NCBI RefSeq assembly: GCF_048077055.1
Contig: NZ_CP182236.1
Coordinates: 3,348,001 to 3,412,000, forward strand
DNA length: 64,000 nt
From: Egbenema bharatensis
Lineage (GTDB): Bacteria; Cyanobacteriota; Cyanobacteriia; Elainellales; Elainellaceae
Direction: 5' to 3'
In this document: piece by piece, positions 35,701 to 44,389 of the stretch
Position numbering within the stretch: position 1 is the first letter of the stretch
Layout of the letters: each line of letters begins with the position of its first letter
Made by a program: the position numbers and the translations under genes
The notes under the pieces: generated by a model
Told to the model about the DNA's origin: nothing
The model's input: the letters and a program-made list of their open reading frames with translations, nothing else
Database searches by the model: none

Positions 35701-37703
35701 TACTCTGCGGGAAAAGCAGACTCAAACCCGGCTCCACCTGAGCCAAACGCCAGGTTTTCAAAGGTAGCACTTTTATCTAATGTTCCGGCTGTGCCTGGAT
35801 GCACCGTGGAGACAATACAGGCGGCTGGGAAGTCTGCGGCATTAGCAGCATGATAAATGGCCGTTGACTGGACTGCGGCCAGGTTATCCCAGAGGTTTCG
35901 CCGCTGCCGCATTTCATTACAGCGAAGACCCGCCTCACAGGTGGCAAACTGCGATGACCTCCAGGGTCGGAGTGGTTCATCGCGCAACCTTGCCACATCT
36001 CGCATATTGTCTCCGTTCGTTCCCGTTGGCCCACCCCAACCGGCCGGATCTCCCAACTCCAGCCGTTGCCCAACGATGATTCGCAGTCCTTCCTTGCGGG
36101 CCCGCTGTTCCCAATATCCATCCAGTCCCACAATCTCATCATCATCGCCCACCAGAGCAACCTGAGCGCGGGGAATCTCGACTCCAATCTGGGCAATGGG
36201 GGTTCGTTCATAGCCAAACGTAGGCTTGGGCCCATAACGGTAATCAGCTCGGAAGAGGTCATCCAGGTAAGGAGTTGTTAGCCTCAGGTTTCTCATCCGC
36301 TCTTTCGCACGGAAATCTCTACCTTCCCAGCCCCCATCCCGTTGAGTTACTGGGTTAGCGATGGTTCGCCCAACGGAAACATCTTCCGTTTGCAGACGGA
36401 CGGGATCCAGGGCAATGGCGATCGGGCCACCGCCAATATTGTTGACTGAATCTGCGCCATTGTTCATTTGCCGGTTTTGCAGGGGCGGACGATCCCTACC
36501 GTCCCACAGATCAAAGGCAGGGCTGCCGTTAAAGTTGTTATCGCGTAAACTGCCAGTGACAAACTGCCCCTGGAAGTTGGGAATGTTAGGATTGGGACTA
36601 TCGACAATTTCCGGAGTGGTGAGCTGAGAAGCGGTTTGCTCGTATAGACAGGAGCGATGAGAGCTGACCATGTAAGCCCGGAAGCTACCCGTAAAGAAAT
36701 AGCTGCCCTCTGTGTGCATTGCCCCATTCCAGTTGAACTGGGGCCCAGGGAAGACCTCCAGGTCATTACGGAACCAGGCTGCCCACCGGAAGCCCTGATT
36801 CGCCTCACGATCCTGCTGAAATTCCAGAGCTGCAACAGTGCTATTTTGATCCACCGCCCCGTTCTGACCAAGCGGTAGCACGTAGGCATTCACCTGAAAG
36901 TTTTTCCGCAGGCGAGTCTGGTTCAACTCATCCCTAAACCAACCGATTTCGTTAATGTCGATCCCGCCTCCATCACCCCCAGCGTTGCGAGCGCAGGCCG
37001 CATCTTCCTGCACGGGGTTGCTGAGGGGAGCGTTTCGTACCATGAGCCGACTGGCTCGCTGCTGTAAGGCTGGTTCCGTAGAGTCTCGCAGCTTTAGGTT
37101 TTGCTGGTTTGGATCGTCGGGGTCAGGGGTGCTGAAGAGAATTGAGTAAACGACGCGGCTATCGAGCTGCCCATCTCCGTTGCGATCGGCGAGATAATAC
37201 CAGGCATTGTCTAACCGACCATCCCCGTTCAGATCCATTCGCTGTTCATCAGGGAAAACGTAGGGATCAGGGCCCGTGGCGGGGTAGCGAGGTGTGTTGT
37301 TACTGCCATCATTCAGCATCATTCCGAGTAGCTGAACTTCCGATGGCACCCCCCCGAACCGTCGATCGCGCTGTGGGTTAAACATAAACTCTAGCTTCGC
37401 CTTCGCCCGATCGATCGCGGGAGAGGCAGCATTATAAATCACGCGCTGTTGACGCTCGCCAATTGCCTGCTGGGAGCGAGTATACGTTCGATAGCCGATC
37501 GCTCCGACCGTCAGCGTCACCACCAACAGCAGCAGCACCGTTGTGGGGAGGACAAACCCTGCCCTGGATGCCAGCGGTCGCCGACCGATTACGAGTAGCC
37601 CCCGCAATAGCCAGCGAATCAGCCCTTTGGTAAGGCTTTGAGCCATACGGCTAATTTGTCTAAACAGATTTTGAACGGCTCTAGTAATCTTTGGGGTTGA
37701 CAT
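32778..37703 (-). CDS. hpsA: Hormogonium polysaccharide biosynthesis protein HpsA-like
   Basis: 1641 residues from the ATG at 37703 (MSTPKITRAV), which has AGGAAGG just upstream; an earlier ATG at 37805 has no ribosome site. A single membrane segment at 49-72 (RAGFVLPTTVLLLLVVTLTV) resembles a PilX-type N-terminus, so the bulk should be outside the inner membrane. Two EF-hand/dockerin-like calcium loops occur at 157-165 (DLNGDGRLD) and 173-181 (DRNGDGQLD). The rest is a very long, asparagine- and glycine-rich beta domain with many cysteines. HpsA is needed for hormogonium polysaccharide and gliding in Nostoc punctiforme; its biochemical role is not known. It heads the hpsABCD order. Confidence 0.85.
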   Translation of the reverse strand: MSTPKITRAVQNLFRQISRMAQSLTKGLIRWLLRGLLVIGRRPLASRAGFVLPTTVLLLLVVTLTVGAIGYRTYTRSQQAIGERQQRVIYNAASPAIDRAKAKLEFMFNPQRDRRFGGVPSEVQLLGMMLNDGSNNTPRYPATGPDPYVFPDEQRMDLNGDGRLDNAWYYLADRNGDGQLDSRVVYSILFSTPDPDDPNQQNLKLRDSTEPALQQRASRLMVRNAPLSNPVQEDAACARNAGGDGGGIDINEIGWFRDELNQTRLRKNFQVNAYVLPLGQNGAVDQNSTVAALEFQQDREANQGFRWAAWFRNDLEVFPGPQFNWNGAMHTEGSYFFTGSFRAYMVSSHRSCLYEQTASQLTTPEIVDSPNPNIPNFQGQFVTGSLRDNNFNGSPAFDLWDGRDRPPLQNRQMNNGADSVNNIGGGPIAIALDPVRLQTEDVSVGRTIANPVTQRDGGWEGRDFRAKERMRNLRLTTPYLDDLFRADYRYGPKPTFGYERTPIAQIGVEIPRAQVALVGDDDEIVGLDGYWEQRARKEGLRIIVGQRLELGDPAGWGGPTGTNGDNMRDVARLRDEPLRPWRSSQFATCEAGLRCNEMRQRRNLWDNLAAVQSTAIYHAANAADFPAACIVSTVHPGTAGTLDKSATFENLAFGSGGAGFESAFPAEYRDGKIITDFFRGRGTNGWQYSLPREADFANLNSPLMRGLQNLANFAGDPKGGAPSFTPVQDTNVHPYPSMAMWGDYSMLRRVIKKMQDGTAYSGLSPADKTTLHTAACTLGMLAYNVDYLSKFKIEDAPPAMLGSPAGSGVVHDANNATAAYWQGLRGHIRAIDALIYDERVTAESNPDEGDPVVPGALRNTVPLGVRRLVRANMNGMAWITASQRSQYSADPETYVRLMEVWRDFTPDATLKNQLNQEIYLAQMFITQQQVARDRQYGFEGSYTDATVSPANPNNSGDKFSETCAAWYALGVPFADSYKEAAANEPLMRLCSDRPRYPILYSLFPLVEHGDVAEDAIRYRVRDALDNRNPAITYFDDENQTVRYRVITPATPEDVSAISLRPLQPATGGLGFPSHNGSSWILPGTVDGSGSTPNSNRQDVVKFCTATTPCSWPISATDRRPRQGTLLRIPFKDAALMNGRELLSVRTLDIDLDLLRQARTPFGNDFWFPKSGIIYAYREDAVSEAHIVRPAAAAWGSCRTEQTLRTAPGCQMRTHDVTAFVSRDPPSNPNGITTKPVDYFPDPDRRPNGFRLRNGVALWRGTSAGSTINDQADPPGRGLSFITDAPVYVQGHFNLHRPPGSTSTARNQGIEEFNERLNTDNFGNFYTRGNSGLNESFATLAEDQWRPAEIIADSVTPLSNNFCDGSIEDGFITAAPIANGNLNGTYVSERYGCTESGAVTSYLNMNRPNGNITAANNGVKWTRSNIADALWAASLPTGINAAQRPGDGRGESPIFINNVGELMAMGNSLMLDRYRGNYVEMQQSGNNKPLITADAGVQMNMITVAGTVPSREGQSYGGLHNFPRFIENWGSRDFYIAGAFLQLNFSTYGTAPFDQEQWQVGQPAPVSGSGANEWIAYYSPPNRRWGFDVAMLYANPGPVAERFRTPEPARSEFYSEPSADDPFIAQLANCARTPGACRVANP

Positions 37704-38598
37704 AGCTGCCTTCCTGATTGGATCGGGAAACCTGAAGGTGAAACGCCAGAATCGCGGTTTAAAGCCCAGCCGGAAGCAGATCGCTACCTGACCAGCAAGA
37801 CGCACAAGCTAAGGACGTACTTCACCAAATATTCACAAACTCTTAGCCCAAGCAACACTGTCTTAACAGTTTGCAGCAGACCCATCAACAGAGAAAACAC
37901 CAGCAGGGATTTTACGGGAATAATCTGACTGAGAGAAGCGGGAACAATACTGCGGGAACAATATTGTGAGAACAATACTGCGGGAGCAACTATTGCCAGA
38001 GAAAACGGCATGGGTTGAACGCCCTTACAGGAACCATCCCAGAATCAGCCTTCCCATGAATGGAAACTGACCGGATGGCGATCGAACTGAGTGAAGACTG
38101 ATATGAACCAGCCTGACTCTAACGTTGATCTGAGCTGACCTGAGTTGGTCTGACCTGAGTTGGGAAGATATCAACCTGCCCTCACCACTGAACCCCAGCC
38201 TTGACTGGAGAAATTCTAGATGAAGAACCCAATCAGGGCGCTCAGTAGATACAGCCATACCCAGCAACCTCAGAAAGATTACCCGGTGTGAACTATCTTG
38301 CCCAGTTAAAGTAGCAAAACGATCAAGAAAACACAGATTTTTCGATCGAGCTAAACTAACGACTTCATAAACATTCAGTAAAAGTATCAGTAAATACCGA
38401 TATTTTTATGCCATTAATGCTACTAGAGCAACCCCAAGCAAAACCACACACATCATAAGCCTCGCACCGGATAAAATCAAATCCTCCAACAAAAAAGAGG
38501 CAGGACTAGCCCACCTCCTAAGGAATACTGAGATCATGCGATCGATTTTGATTGGCGATCGATCGACTAACGCATAAAAAATACGTAAAACAGCCACA
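37704..38598. other. Long intergenic region upstream of hpsA with tandem repeats
   Basis: 895 bp without a credible gene. Four 14-bp units (GGGAACAATACTGC and variants) run from 37939 to 37995, and a second short array built on TCTGACCTGAGTTGG lies at about 38129-38162. The hpsA promoter and long leader should be here. Frames of 60-80 codons in this stretch have no family resemblance. Confidence 0.6.
37939..37995. repeat. 14-bp tandem repeat upstream of hpsA
   Basis: Four adjacent units: GGGAACAATACTGC, GGGAACAATATTGT, GAGAACAATACTGC and GGGAGCAACTATTGC. Regular spacing and position upstream of hpsA make regulator binding possible, but slippage is enough to explain them. Confidence 0.75.
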
Positions 38599-38835
38599 TT
38601 AATACTTATTGAGATCGATTCCTGCTTCCTTCGCCATTGCTGCCAAACCCTTTTTCTCCAGGGTTTTAATCGCTTTGGTTGATAACCGCAACCGTACCCA
38701 ACGCTTACCTTGGGGCCACCAGACGCGCTTTTCTTGCAGGTTTGCTTGCTGAAGCTTCTTCGTCCGACGGTGGGAGTGGGAGATCGCAAACGCATTGTTC
38801 GCCTGTCTACCCGTTAAATCACATTTACGAGCCAT
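38599..38835 (-). CDS. rpmB: 50S ribosomal protein L28
   Basis: 78 residues starting MARKCDLTGRQANNAFAISH, the conserved L28 N-terminus, then QEKRVWWPQGKRWVRLRLST. The start at 38835 is fixed by family alignment; the frame is open eight codons further. Standard length. Confidence 0.97.
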   Translation of the reverse strand: MARKCDLTGRQANNAFAISHSHRRTKKLQQANLQEKRVWWPQGKRWVRLRLSTKAIKTLEKKGLAAMAKEAGIDLNKY

Positions 38836-39073
38836 AGCATTTCGGGGATGAGTGGTCACAATCTATGATTATACAACGTTCCGTAGCGCAGTCCTCTTGC
38901 CTGACCGGAAATATTGGTCATGTAACTGCAAAATTGGGATATACCCTCAAAATTTGGATATACCCGCAGAAAAAGCAGATCGGAAGCAGAGGGCCAAATC
39001 GAAATTTACACCCCCTCACTCCCGATCGCTTGCAGACAAAATACCTGCACTACAAATTTTCTTTGCCTAAAAT

Positions 39074-39655
39074 TCAATCCGCCTCTGCCGTTTCAGGAGC
39101 AGCACTCCGCAAAGAACTCGGTAGAGACTGATTACCGGAGGCTGAAAGGTTATTACCGCTATGCCCATCCGCATTCAACGGACGAATTTGCCGCATCAAA
39201 CTGGCCATTTCGATCGCATTCATGGCATAGTCCCACCCGTGATTGCTCTTAATACCAGCCCGCTCTAAGGCTTGCTGCATGGTATCGGTGGTCAACACGC
39301 CAAACACAACCGGAACCCCCGTTTGAAAACTGGCCGCAGCAATCCCCTTAGACACTTCGGCTGAAACATAGTCAAAATGGGGAGTGGAGCCACGAATCAC
39401 AGCTCCCAAACAAATAATGGCATCATACCGATGGGTTAACGCCAACTGACGCGCCACCAACGGAATCTCGAAACTGCCAGGAACCCAGGCATAATCCACC
39501 TGAGTTCCGTGCGGATCGGGATCAATCCCATGACGCTTCAAACAGTCTTGACACCCCTCCAGAAGCTTACCTGTCACCAGATCGTTAAACCGACCAATGA
39601 CGATCGCAAACCGGAGAGCGTCGATCGGGGTAAAAGTGCCCTCAAAAACAGTCAT
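39074..39655 (-). CDS. ribH: 6,7-dimethyl-8-ribityllumazine synthase
   Basis: 193 residues. It catalyses the penultimate step of riboflavin synthesis. Family markers: IVIGRFNDLVTGKLLEG, WVPGSFEIPLVARQLA, CLGAVIRGSTPHFDYV and a VFGVLTTDTMQQALER segment containing the catalytic region. The last 35 residues are a low-complexity extension (NADGHSGNNLSASGNQSLPS) beyond the usual end. It follows psbZ by 50 bp on the same strand, a linkage seen in other cyanobacteria. Confidence 0.97.
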   Translation of the reverse strand: MTVFEGTFTPIDALRFAIVIGRFNDLVTGKLLEGCQDCLKRHGIDPDPHGTQVDYAWVPGSFEIPLVARQLALTHRYDAIICLGAVIRGSTPHFDYVSAEVSKGIAAASFQTGVPVVFGVLTTDTMQQALERAGIKSNHGWDYAMNAIEMASLMRQIRPLNADGHSGNNLSASGNQSLPSSLRSAAPETAEAD

Positions 39656-39705
39656 ATTATTTAGCGTATTAGGCGAGAACCAGAGCGAATCGCTCCTTAT
39701 CTAGC

Positions 39706-39894
39706 CTAAACCACAAAGTAATTTAATCCACCAACCAGTAAAACGAGCAGTACCCAAACCCCAGATCCCAGAAAAATTAATCGTTTGTTTTGATCCCAGT
39801 TTTGGGGGCTAGCATAGGCAACAGGGACAGCCACAACCATCACAAACGACACAATTACGAGAGCCGCTAGGGCCAGTTGGAACAAAATAGACAT
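39706..39894 (-). CDS. psbZ: Photosystem II reaction centre protein Z
   Basis: 62 residues from the ATG at 39894, preceded by GGGAGGAAACG. Two transmembrane helices (LFQLALAALVIVSFVMVVAV and GVWVLLVLLVGGL) flank the loop YASPQNWDQNKRLIF, the PsbZ pattern. PsbZ sits at the edge of photosystem II in the thylakoid membrane, beside CP43. The longer open frame upstream is not supported. Confidence 0.96.
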   Translation of the reverse strand: MSILFQLALAALVIVSFVMVVAVPVAYASPQNWDQNKRLIFLGSGVWVLLVLLVGGLNYFVV

Positions 39895-40160
39895 CGTTTC
39901 CTCCCAGTACAGCAAGGGGTGTAACAGCCTGAGCAAGCCGAGACGCTTGCCCTCAAAATACCCCTGAAATGAACTTATCAGAAAGTGACACGCAGTGGAA
40001 AAGGATGTGCCTGTCAAAAGGCAGCAGGATGAAGGCGGCAGAATGAAGTTAGAACTCGCCCCTCAATTCCCACCTCCAAGCTCATACTGATGCTCCGCAA
40101 ACGTTCGTCATTTCTCCCCCATTCCTCCCTCATCCCGTTTCCTTATTTCTGCCGCTTCCT

Positions 40161-43007
40161 ATGGATCTCATCCTCTGCCATACCACTGCCGACTTTGATA
40201 CGCTGGGTGCTGCTGTCGGCCTGACTCGCCTCCATCCAGGGGCAAGAATTGTTTTGACGGGTGGAGCCCACCCTACCGTGCGTGATTTTTTAGCCCTGCA
40301 TCGAGATGAGTATGCACTGATTGAACGTCGATCGGTGAATCCAGACCACATCCGATCGCTGATTGTGGTAGATACCCAGTGGCGCGATCGATTGGGCAAG
40401 GCGGCCGAGTGGTTAGACTTACCCGACGTAAAAATCATCACCTACGATCACCATTGCGATACGGAAGGAGACATTCCCGCGACCCAGAGGTACGTGGATT
40501 CCGTTGGAGCAGCAACAACGCTGGTGGTGGAGCGGTTAATGGAAAGTGCCCACTCCTCACTCCTATCACTCCTTACCCCCTCCGAAGCCACCGTCATGGC
40601 CCTCGGCATTCACGTTGATACGGGTTCCCTCACCTACGACCATGCCACCGTGCGAGATGCTGCTGCGTTGACCTGGTTGATGGCTCAGGGTGCAAATTTG
40701 CAGGCGATCGCAGAGTATGTGGAGCCAGGGTTATCTCCAACGATGCAAGATTTGCTGACGGTGGCTCTGGATGAGTTGCAGACAGAGATTGTTCAGGGCT
40801 ATCAATTGTCCTGGGTGTTGCTGTCGGTGGAGGAGTATATTCCAGGATTATCGAATCTGGCCTCCCATTTATTGAGCCTGACGGAGGCGGATGTATTACT
40901 ACTGGCAGCACGGTATGCCGTGGGCGGAGGGGAAGAACGACTGACGGTGATTGGGCGTTCCCATAGTCGGGGAGAGTGGCGGTTTGACTCTCAGGAGGGG
41001 GTGGATCTGGGGGAACTATTCCGGCCCTTTGGTGGGGGTGGCCATGCCAGGGCAGCGGCGTTGACCGCCAGGGGCGTAGATCCAGAAAAGACGCTGGCAG
41101 AGGTATTGGAACAATTGCGATCGCAGATTCCCCACCCGCCCGTTGCCAGGGAACTGATGTCTTCCCCTGTTCGCACCATTCGCCCTGACACTACGATTCA
41201 GGAAGCCCAGCGAATTTTGTTGCGCTATGGTCATTCGGGACTATCGGTGGTGGATGCGGAGGGGGCTTTAGTGGGGATTATTTCGCGGCGGGATCTGGAC
41301 ATTGCCCTGCATCATGGCTTCAGTCATGCCCGCGTCAAAGGCTACATGACGACTAACCTGAGAACCATTACTCCAGATACTCCGTTAACCGAAATTGAAT
41401 CCCTGATGATGACCTACGACATCGGACGGCTCCCCGTGCTGGAGGCAGGGCATCTAGTGGGCATTGTCACCCGGACAGATGTATTGCGGCAGTTGCATCG
41501 AGAGAAGGCGATCGGGGAGTCGGGGAGAGAGGAGAGAGAAGAGAGGAGAGAGGAGAGAGGCGCAAGGAAAAAGCAGAATTGGCGAGATTATTGCGTGTTG
41601 CCGGGGACAGTGCAGCAGATGTTGCGCGATCGGTTGGCGAATTCCCTCTGGGATGTGTTGATGGCAGCGGCGAAACAGGCGGAGGAGCGAGGCTGGCAGC
41701 TTTATCTGGTGGGGGGAGCCGTGCGGGATTTGTTTTTGTCTGATCTGGCGGCTGCCACGACGGATGAGGGAGACGATCGGTTTGAGGAGGGGGCAAATCT
41801 GTTCATGGCTGATATTGATCTGGTGGTGGATGGATTCCATCGAGCAGCGGATCATGCAGCAGGAGTGGAGCTGGCTCGGGCGTTGCAGCAGCAGTATCCC
41901 TCGGTGCGCCTCCAGATTCATGGTCGGTTTCAAACCTCTGCCCTCACCTGGCACAATGATCCCACCCTAAACTCTTTGTGGATTGATATTGCGACGGCCC
42001 GCACTGAGTTTTATCCCTACCCTGCCGCCAATCCAGAGGTGGAGGCCAGTTCTATTCGCCAGGATCTTTATCGTCGGGATTTCACGATTAACGCCATGGC
42101 CATTCGGCTGACGGCTCCTCGATCGGGGGAAGTGTTGGACTTCTTTGGGGGATTGCTGGATTTGCAGGAGCAGCACGTCCGGGTACTCCATGCCAACAGC
42201 TTTATTGAAGACCCAACGCGAATTTATCGGGCGGTTCGGTTTGCGGTGCGCCTGGGGTTTGAAATTGATCCCCAGACGGAAGGTTACATCCGCCACGCGA
42301 TCGCCAGTGGGGTCTATCATCGAATCCAGACGGAAATGGCAAAATTCCCAGCCCTCCAAACCCGCTTAAAGCAGGAGCTACGCTACATCCTGGAGGCTCC
42401 TTACTGGACAAGGGCAATTCAGCGGTTATCCGATCTGGGAGCAATCTGCTGCATCCATTCCGATTTACAACTCACCGATCGCCTCTGGTGGCAACTGCGT
42501 TTGGTCGATCGCTGGCTGCGGCAGTTTGATACAGACCATCAAGTGGAACATTGGTTGACATTGTTGGAGGTATTACTGGCAGAGTTAGAAAAGTCCGATC
42601 GGGTCAAGGTGGCAGAAAATTTGCAGCTTCCTGCGGACAGCATTGATCGGCTACAAAACCTGGATGAAATGCAGCAATACCTCCAGTCCCATCTGCCCAA
42701 GTGCGATCGCCCCAGCCAACTCTATCAAGCCCTCATTCCCTACGATTTACCCACCCTCGTCTTACTGGCCGTCCTTGTTCCCCGATCGATTCGACGGCAA
42801 ATCTGGCAATACCTGACGCGCCTTGCCCCTGTCAAACCGCTCCTGAATGGCAACGACCTGAAAGCATTGGGCTATAAACCAGGACGACAATTTAAGCCGA
42901 TGCTGGAAGCACTTTTAGCCGTCACTTTGGATGGAGAGGTACGCGATCGAACTGAAGCCGAGCAGTTTATCCGCGATCGGTTTCCGCTAGAAGCTCACAA
43001 GAAATAA
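40161..43007 (+). CDS. DHH phosphoesterase / CBS / CCA tRNA nucleotidyltransferase-like fusion
   Basis: 948 residues. Domains in order: DHH/DHHA1 phosphoesterase (about 1-310; CHTTADFDTLGAAVGL, IITYDHHCDTEGD, and RPFGGGGHARAAALTA of DHHA1), two CBS domains (about 325-450; RELMSSPVRTIRPDTTI, VKGYMTTNLRTITPDTPL) and a class II poly(A) polymerase/CCA-adding domain (about 490-948; LYLVGGAVRDLFL and ADIDLVVDG). This fusion is known in cyanobacteria and is usually taken to add A or CCA to tRNA 3' ends, with the CBS pair sensing adenine nucleotides. Residues about 451-470 are a purine-coded tract (REEREERREERG) of GAGAGG repeats between CBS and catalytic domains, unlike the flanking sequence. Confidence 0.9.
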   Translation: MDLILCHTTADFDTLGAAVGLTRLHPGARIVLTGGAHPTVRDFLALHRDEYALIERRSVNPDHIRSLIVVDTQWRDRLGKAAEWLDLPDVKIITYDHHCDTEGDIPATQRYVDSVGAATTLVVERLMESAHSSLLSLLTPSEATVMALGIHVDTGSLTYDHATVRDAAALTWLMAQGANLQAIAEYVEPGLSPTMQDLLTVALDELQTEIVQGYQLSWVLLSVEEYIPGLSNLASHLLSLTEADVLLLAARYAVGGGEERLTVIGRSHSRGEWRFDSQEGVDLGELFRPFGGGGHARAAALTARGVDPEKTLAEVLEQLRSQIPHPPVARELMSSPVRTIRPDTTIQEAQRILLRYGHSGLSVVDAEGALVGIISRRDLDIALHHGFSHARVKGYMTTNLRTITPDTPLTEIESLMMTYDIGRLPVLEAGHLVGIVTRTDVLRQLHREKAIGESGREEREERREERGARKKQNWRDYCVLPGTVQQMLRDRLANSLWDVLMAAAKQAEERGWQLYLVGGAVRDLFLSDLAAATTDEGDDRFEEGANLFMADIDLVVDGFHRAADHAAGVELARALQQQYPSVRLQIHGRFQTSALTWHNDPTLNSLWIDIATARTEFYPYPAANPEVEASSIRQDLYRRDFTINAMAIRLTAPRSGEVLDFFGGLLDLQEQHVRVLHANSFIEDPTRIYRAVRFAVRLGFEIDPQTEGYIRHAIASGVYHRIQTEMAKFPALQTRLKQELRYILEAPYWTRAIQRLSDLGAICCIHSDLQLTDRLWWQLRLVDRWLRQFDTDHQVEHWLTLLEVLLAELEKSDRVKVAENLQLPADSIDRLQNLDEMQQYLQSHLPKCDRPSQLYQALIPYDLPTLVLLAVLVPRSIRRQIWQYLTRLAPVKPLLNGNDLKALGYKPGRQFKPMLEALLAVTLDGEVRDRTEAEQFIRDRFPLEAHKK

Positions 43008-43099
43008 CCGGATCCTGAAGCGCACAGAGGGAAGAGAGAAGGCATAATGGGCTAGACATGAATCAAAATCAGTAATCAAAATTAGTGCAGAACATTGGC

Positions 43100-43426
43100 G
43101 TGAAGTACTTTTTTTTATCCGATGGCTGGACAGTAGGGCGCGTTTGGGAATTTGGCGGACTGTGGAATGAGTCCGCATGGCGACGCAAGCCTCAGATTGA
43201 ACAAACCAATCTGTGCATCTTAGAAAATGGGGAAAAGCTATGGCTATATCGCGTCGAAGATGATGTCTTAATGCTAGAAGTGTGTCCCATTGACCCTGCT
43301 CAAGCCAGACCCGCAGCCCGATCGATCGGGCAAGTTGTCCTCAAGCGTCTGATCAGCGCGGATCAGGCGATCGACCTGCTTTGTAAGGCAGAAGCGTTTT
43401 TAGAAAAATTGGCGGATGGCGGGTAA
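43100..43426 (+). CDS. Conserved cyanobacterial protein, unknown function
   Basis: 108 residues from the GTG at 43100 (KYFFLSDGWTVGRVWEFGGL); a GTG five codons upstream is also possible. The tryptophan-rich N-terminus and LWLYRVEDDVLMLEV are strongly patterned and familiar from cyanobacterial hypothetical proteins, but no function is known to me. No membrane segment. Convergent with the DUF4346 gene, 24 bp apart. Confidence 0.65.
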   Translation: MKYFFLSDGWTVGRVWEFGGLWNESAWRRKPQIEQTNLCILENGEKLWLYRVEDDVLMLEVCPIDPAQARPAARSIGQVVLKRLISADQAIDLLCKAEAFLEKLADGG

Positions 43427-43450
43427 GAATCCTCAGTCCTGAAAGGGGAC

Positions 43451-43846
43451 TCAGTCTTGAATATACTCCTGCCCGGATAACAGCGCGATTTCCGCCCGGA
43501 CAAACTCCCGTCCCAGGTAAGCGGCATGATCGAGGTAGGTCAGCGGACAGGGTTTCGTTTCTTCAAAGATTTTGATGCAGAGTTCCTTCGCCGTTCTACC
43601 CGTAAACACAGTCGTAGGAACCCGCTCGACTTTGCTATCACAAGGTAAGGGTTTTCCTGTTTCCGGATCGCAAGCTACACCCTTGTCGTTGATGGTGTTG
43701 GTGTAATGCTTGGCACAAATTAATCCGGCAGCCCGATCGAGGTAAATCACGAAATAACCCGACGGATCCAGTTCAATAAACCGATTCGAGTACTGGTTGT
43801 CGAGGGCAACAAGCTCCTCAGAAGAGAGTTCAGTGGTCAGTTGCAT
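43451..43846 (-). CDS. DUF4346 family protein
   Basis: 131 residues. DPSGYFVIYLDRAAGLICAK, HYTNTINDKGVACDPETGKP and LDHAAYLGREFVRAEIALL match DUF4346, a family present in nearly all cyanobacteria and found fused to other domains in methanogens. The conserved histidine and cysteine residues suggest ligand binding, but no activity is established. Monocistronic. Confidence 0.8.
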   Translation of the reverse strand: MQLTTELSSEELVALDNQYSNRFIELDPSGYFVIYLDRAAGLICAKHYTNTINDKGVACDPETGKPLPCDSKVERVPTTVFTGRTAKELCIKIFEETKPCPLTYLDHAAYLGREFVRAEIALLSGQEYIQD

Positions 43847-44389
43847 AACTTAACTCAAGGACGGCTCTTGACCGCTCCTGCTTCAACATCTAACGTTAGA
43901 TCTTGCTCTAGTGTAGTCTGCGATCGGGCTGGATGTGCGATCGCTGACCCACTCAATGGTTAAAAACCTTGATGCTTCAGGCAGCTTCAGGTGGTAAATC
44001 TTTGGTTGAACTGAACCATCGCAACGGGTGTATCCCAATTTTGCATTTACATTCAATCGCTCACGGGTAGGTAAAATGCCTGCGCCACGGAAATCGATGT
44101 TTTGCTCCCATGGGATGCCCCCTATCGCAACGAAATGTTTCCCAGCGTTCCCCAGCTTGGAAAGGCTGAGTCTGCCAGCCATGCAAAGCTTAATGCGAAT
44201 AAGTTTCAAATGCCCTTTAAACTGGATTCAGACTAGATTAAAACTATCCAACTTAGGGATCTGCAATCAAATGGCATCCCAATTTTTGCAAAAATCGACT
44301 GTAAGGGCGCACAGCAGTGCACCCTTAACGGGTAATGTTATTTTGCCGCATCCCCCTTACATCGCACCTTAAGACCTAACAGACTGTCA
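43847..44389. other. Intergenic region with a MITE-like repeat
   Basis: 543 bp between divergent genes. It includes the family B copy 3. A 108-codon minus-strand frame spans the repeat and is not credible. The stretch nearest 44390 should hold the promoter of the ABC ATPase gene. Confidence 0.6.
44026..44123. repeat. MITE-like palindromic repeat, family B copy 3
   Basis: 98 bp starting GGGTGTATCCCAATTTTGCA and ending ATGGGATGCCCC, with the central palindrome degraded to GGGTAGGTAAAATGCCTGCG. It is bracketed by ATCGCAAC on both sides (44018-44025 and 44125-44132), a likely 8-bp target duplication. Confidence 0.7.

Noticed and set aside
38025..38267. 80-codon minus-strand frame upstream of hpsA
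   Set aside because: It lies over short tandem repeats (SSQLRSDQLRSAQ) and has no ribosome site.
43883..44209. 108-codon minus-strand frame upstream of the ABC ATPase
   Set aside because: It spans the family B repeat and its flanks; the coding content comes from the repeat.
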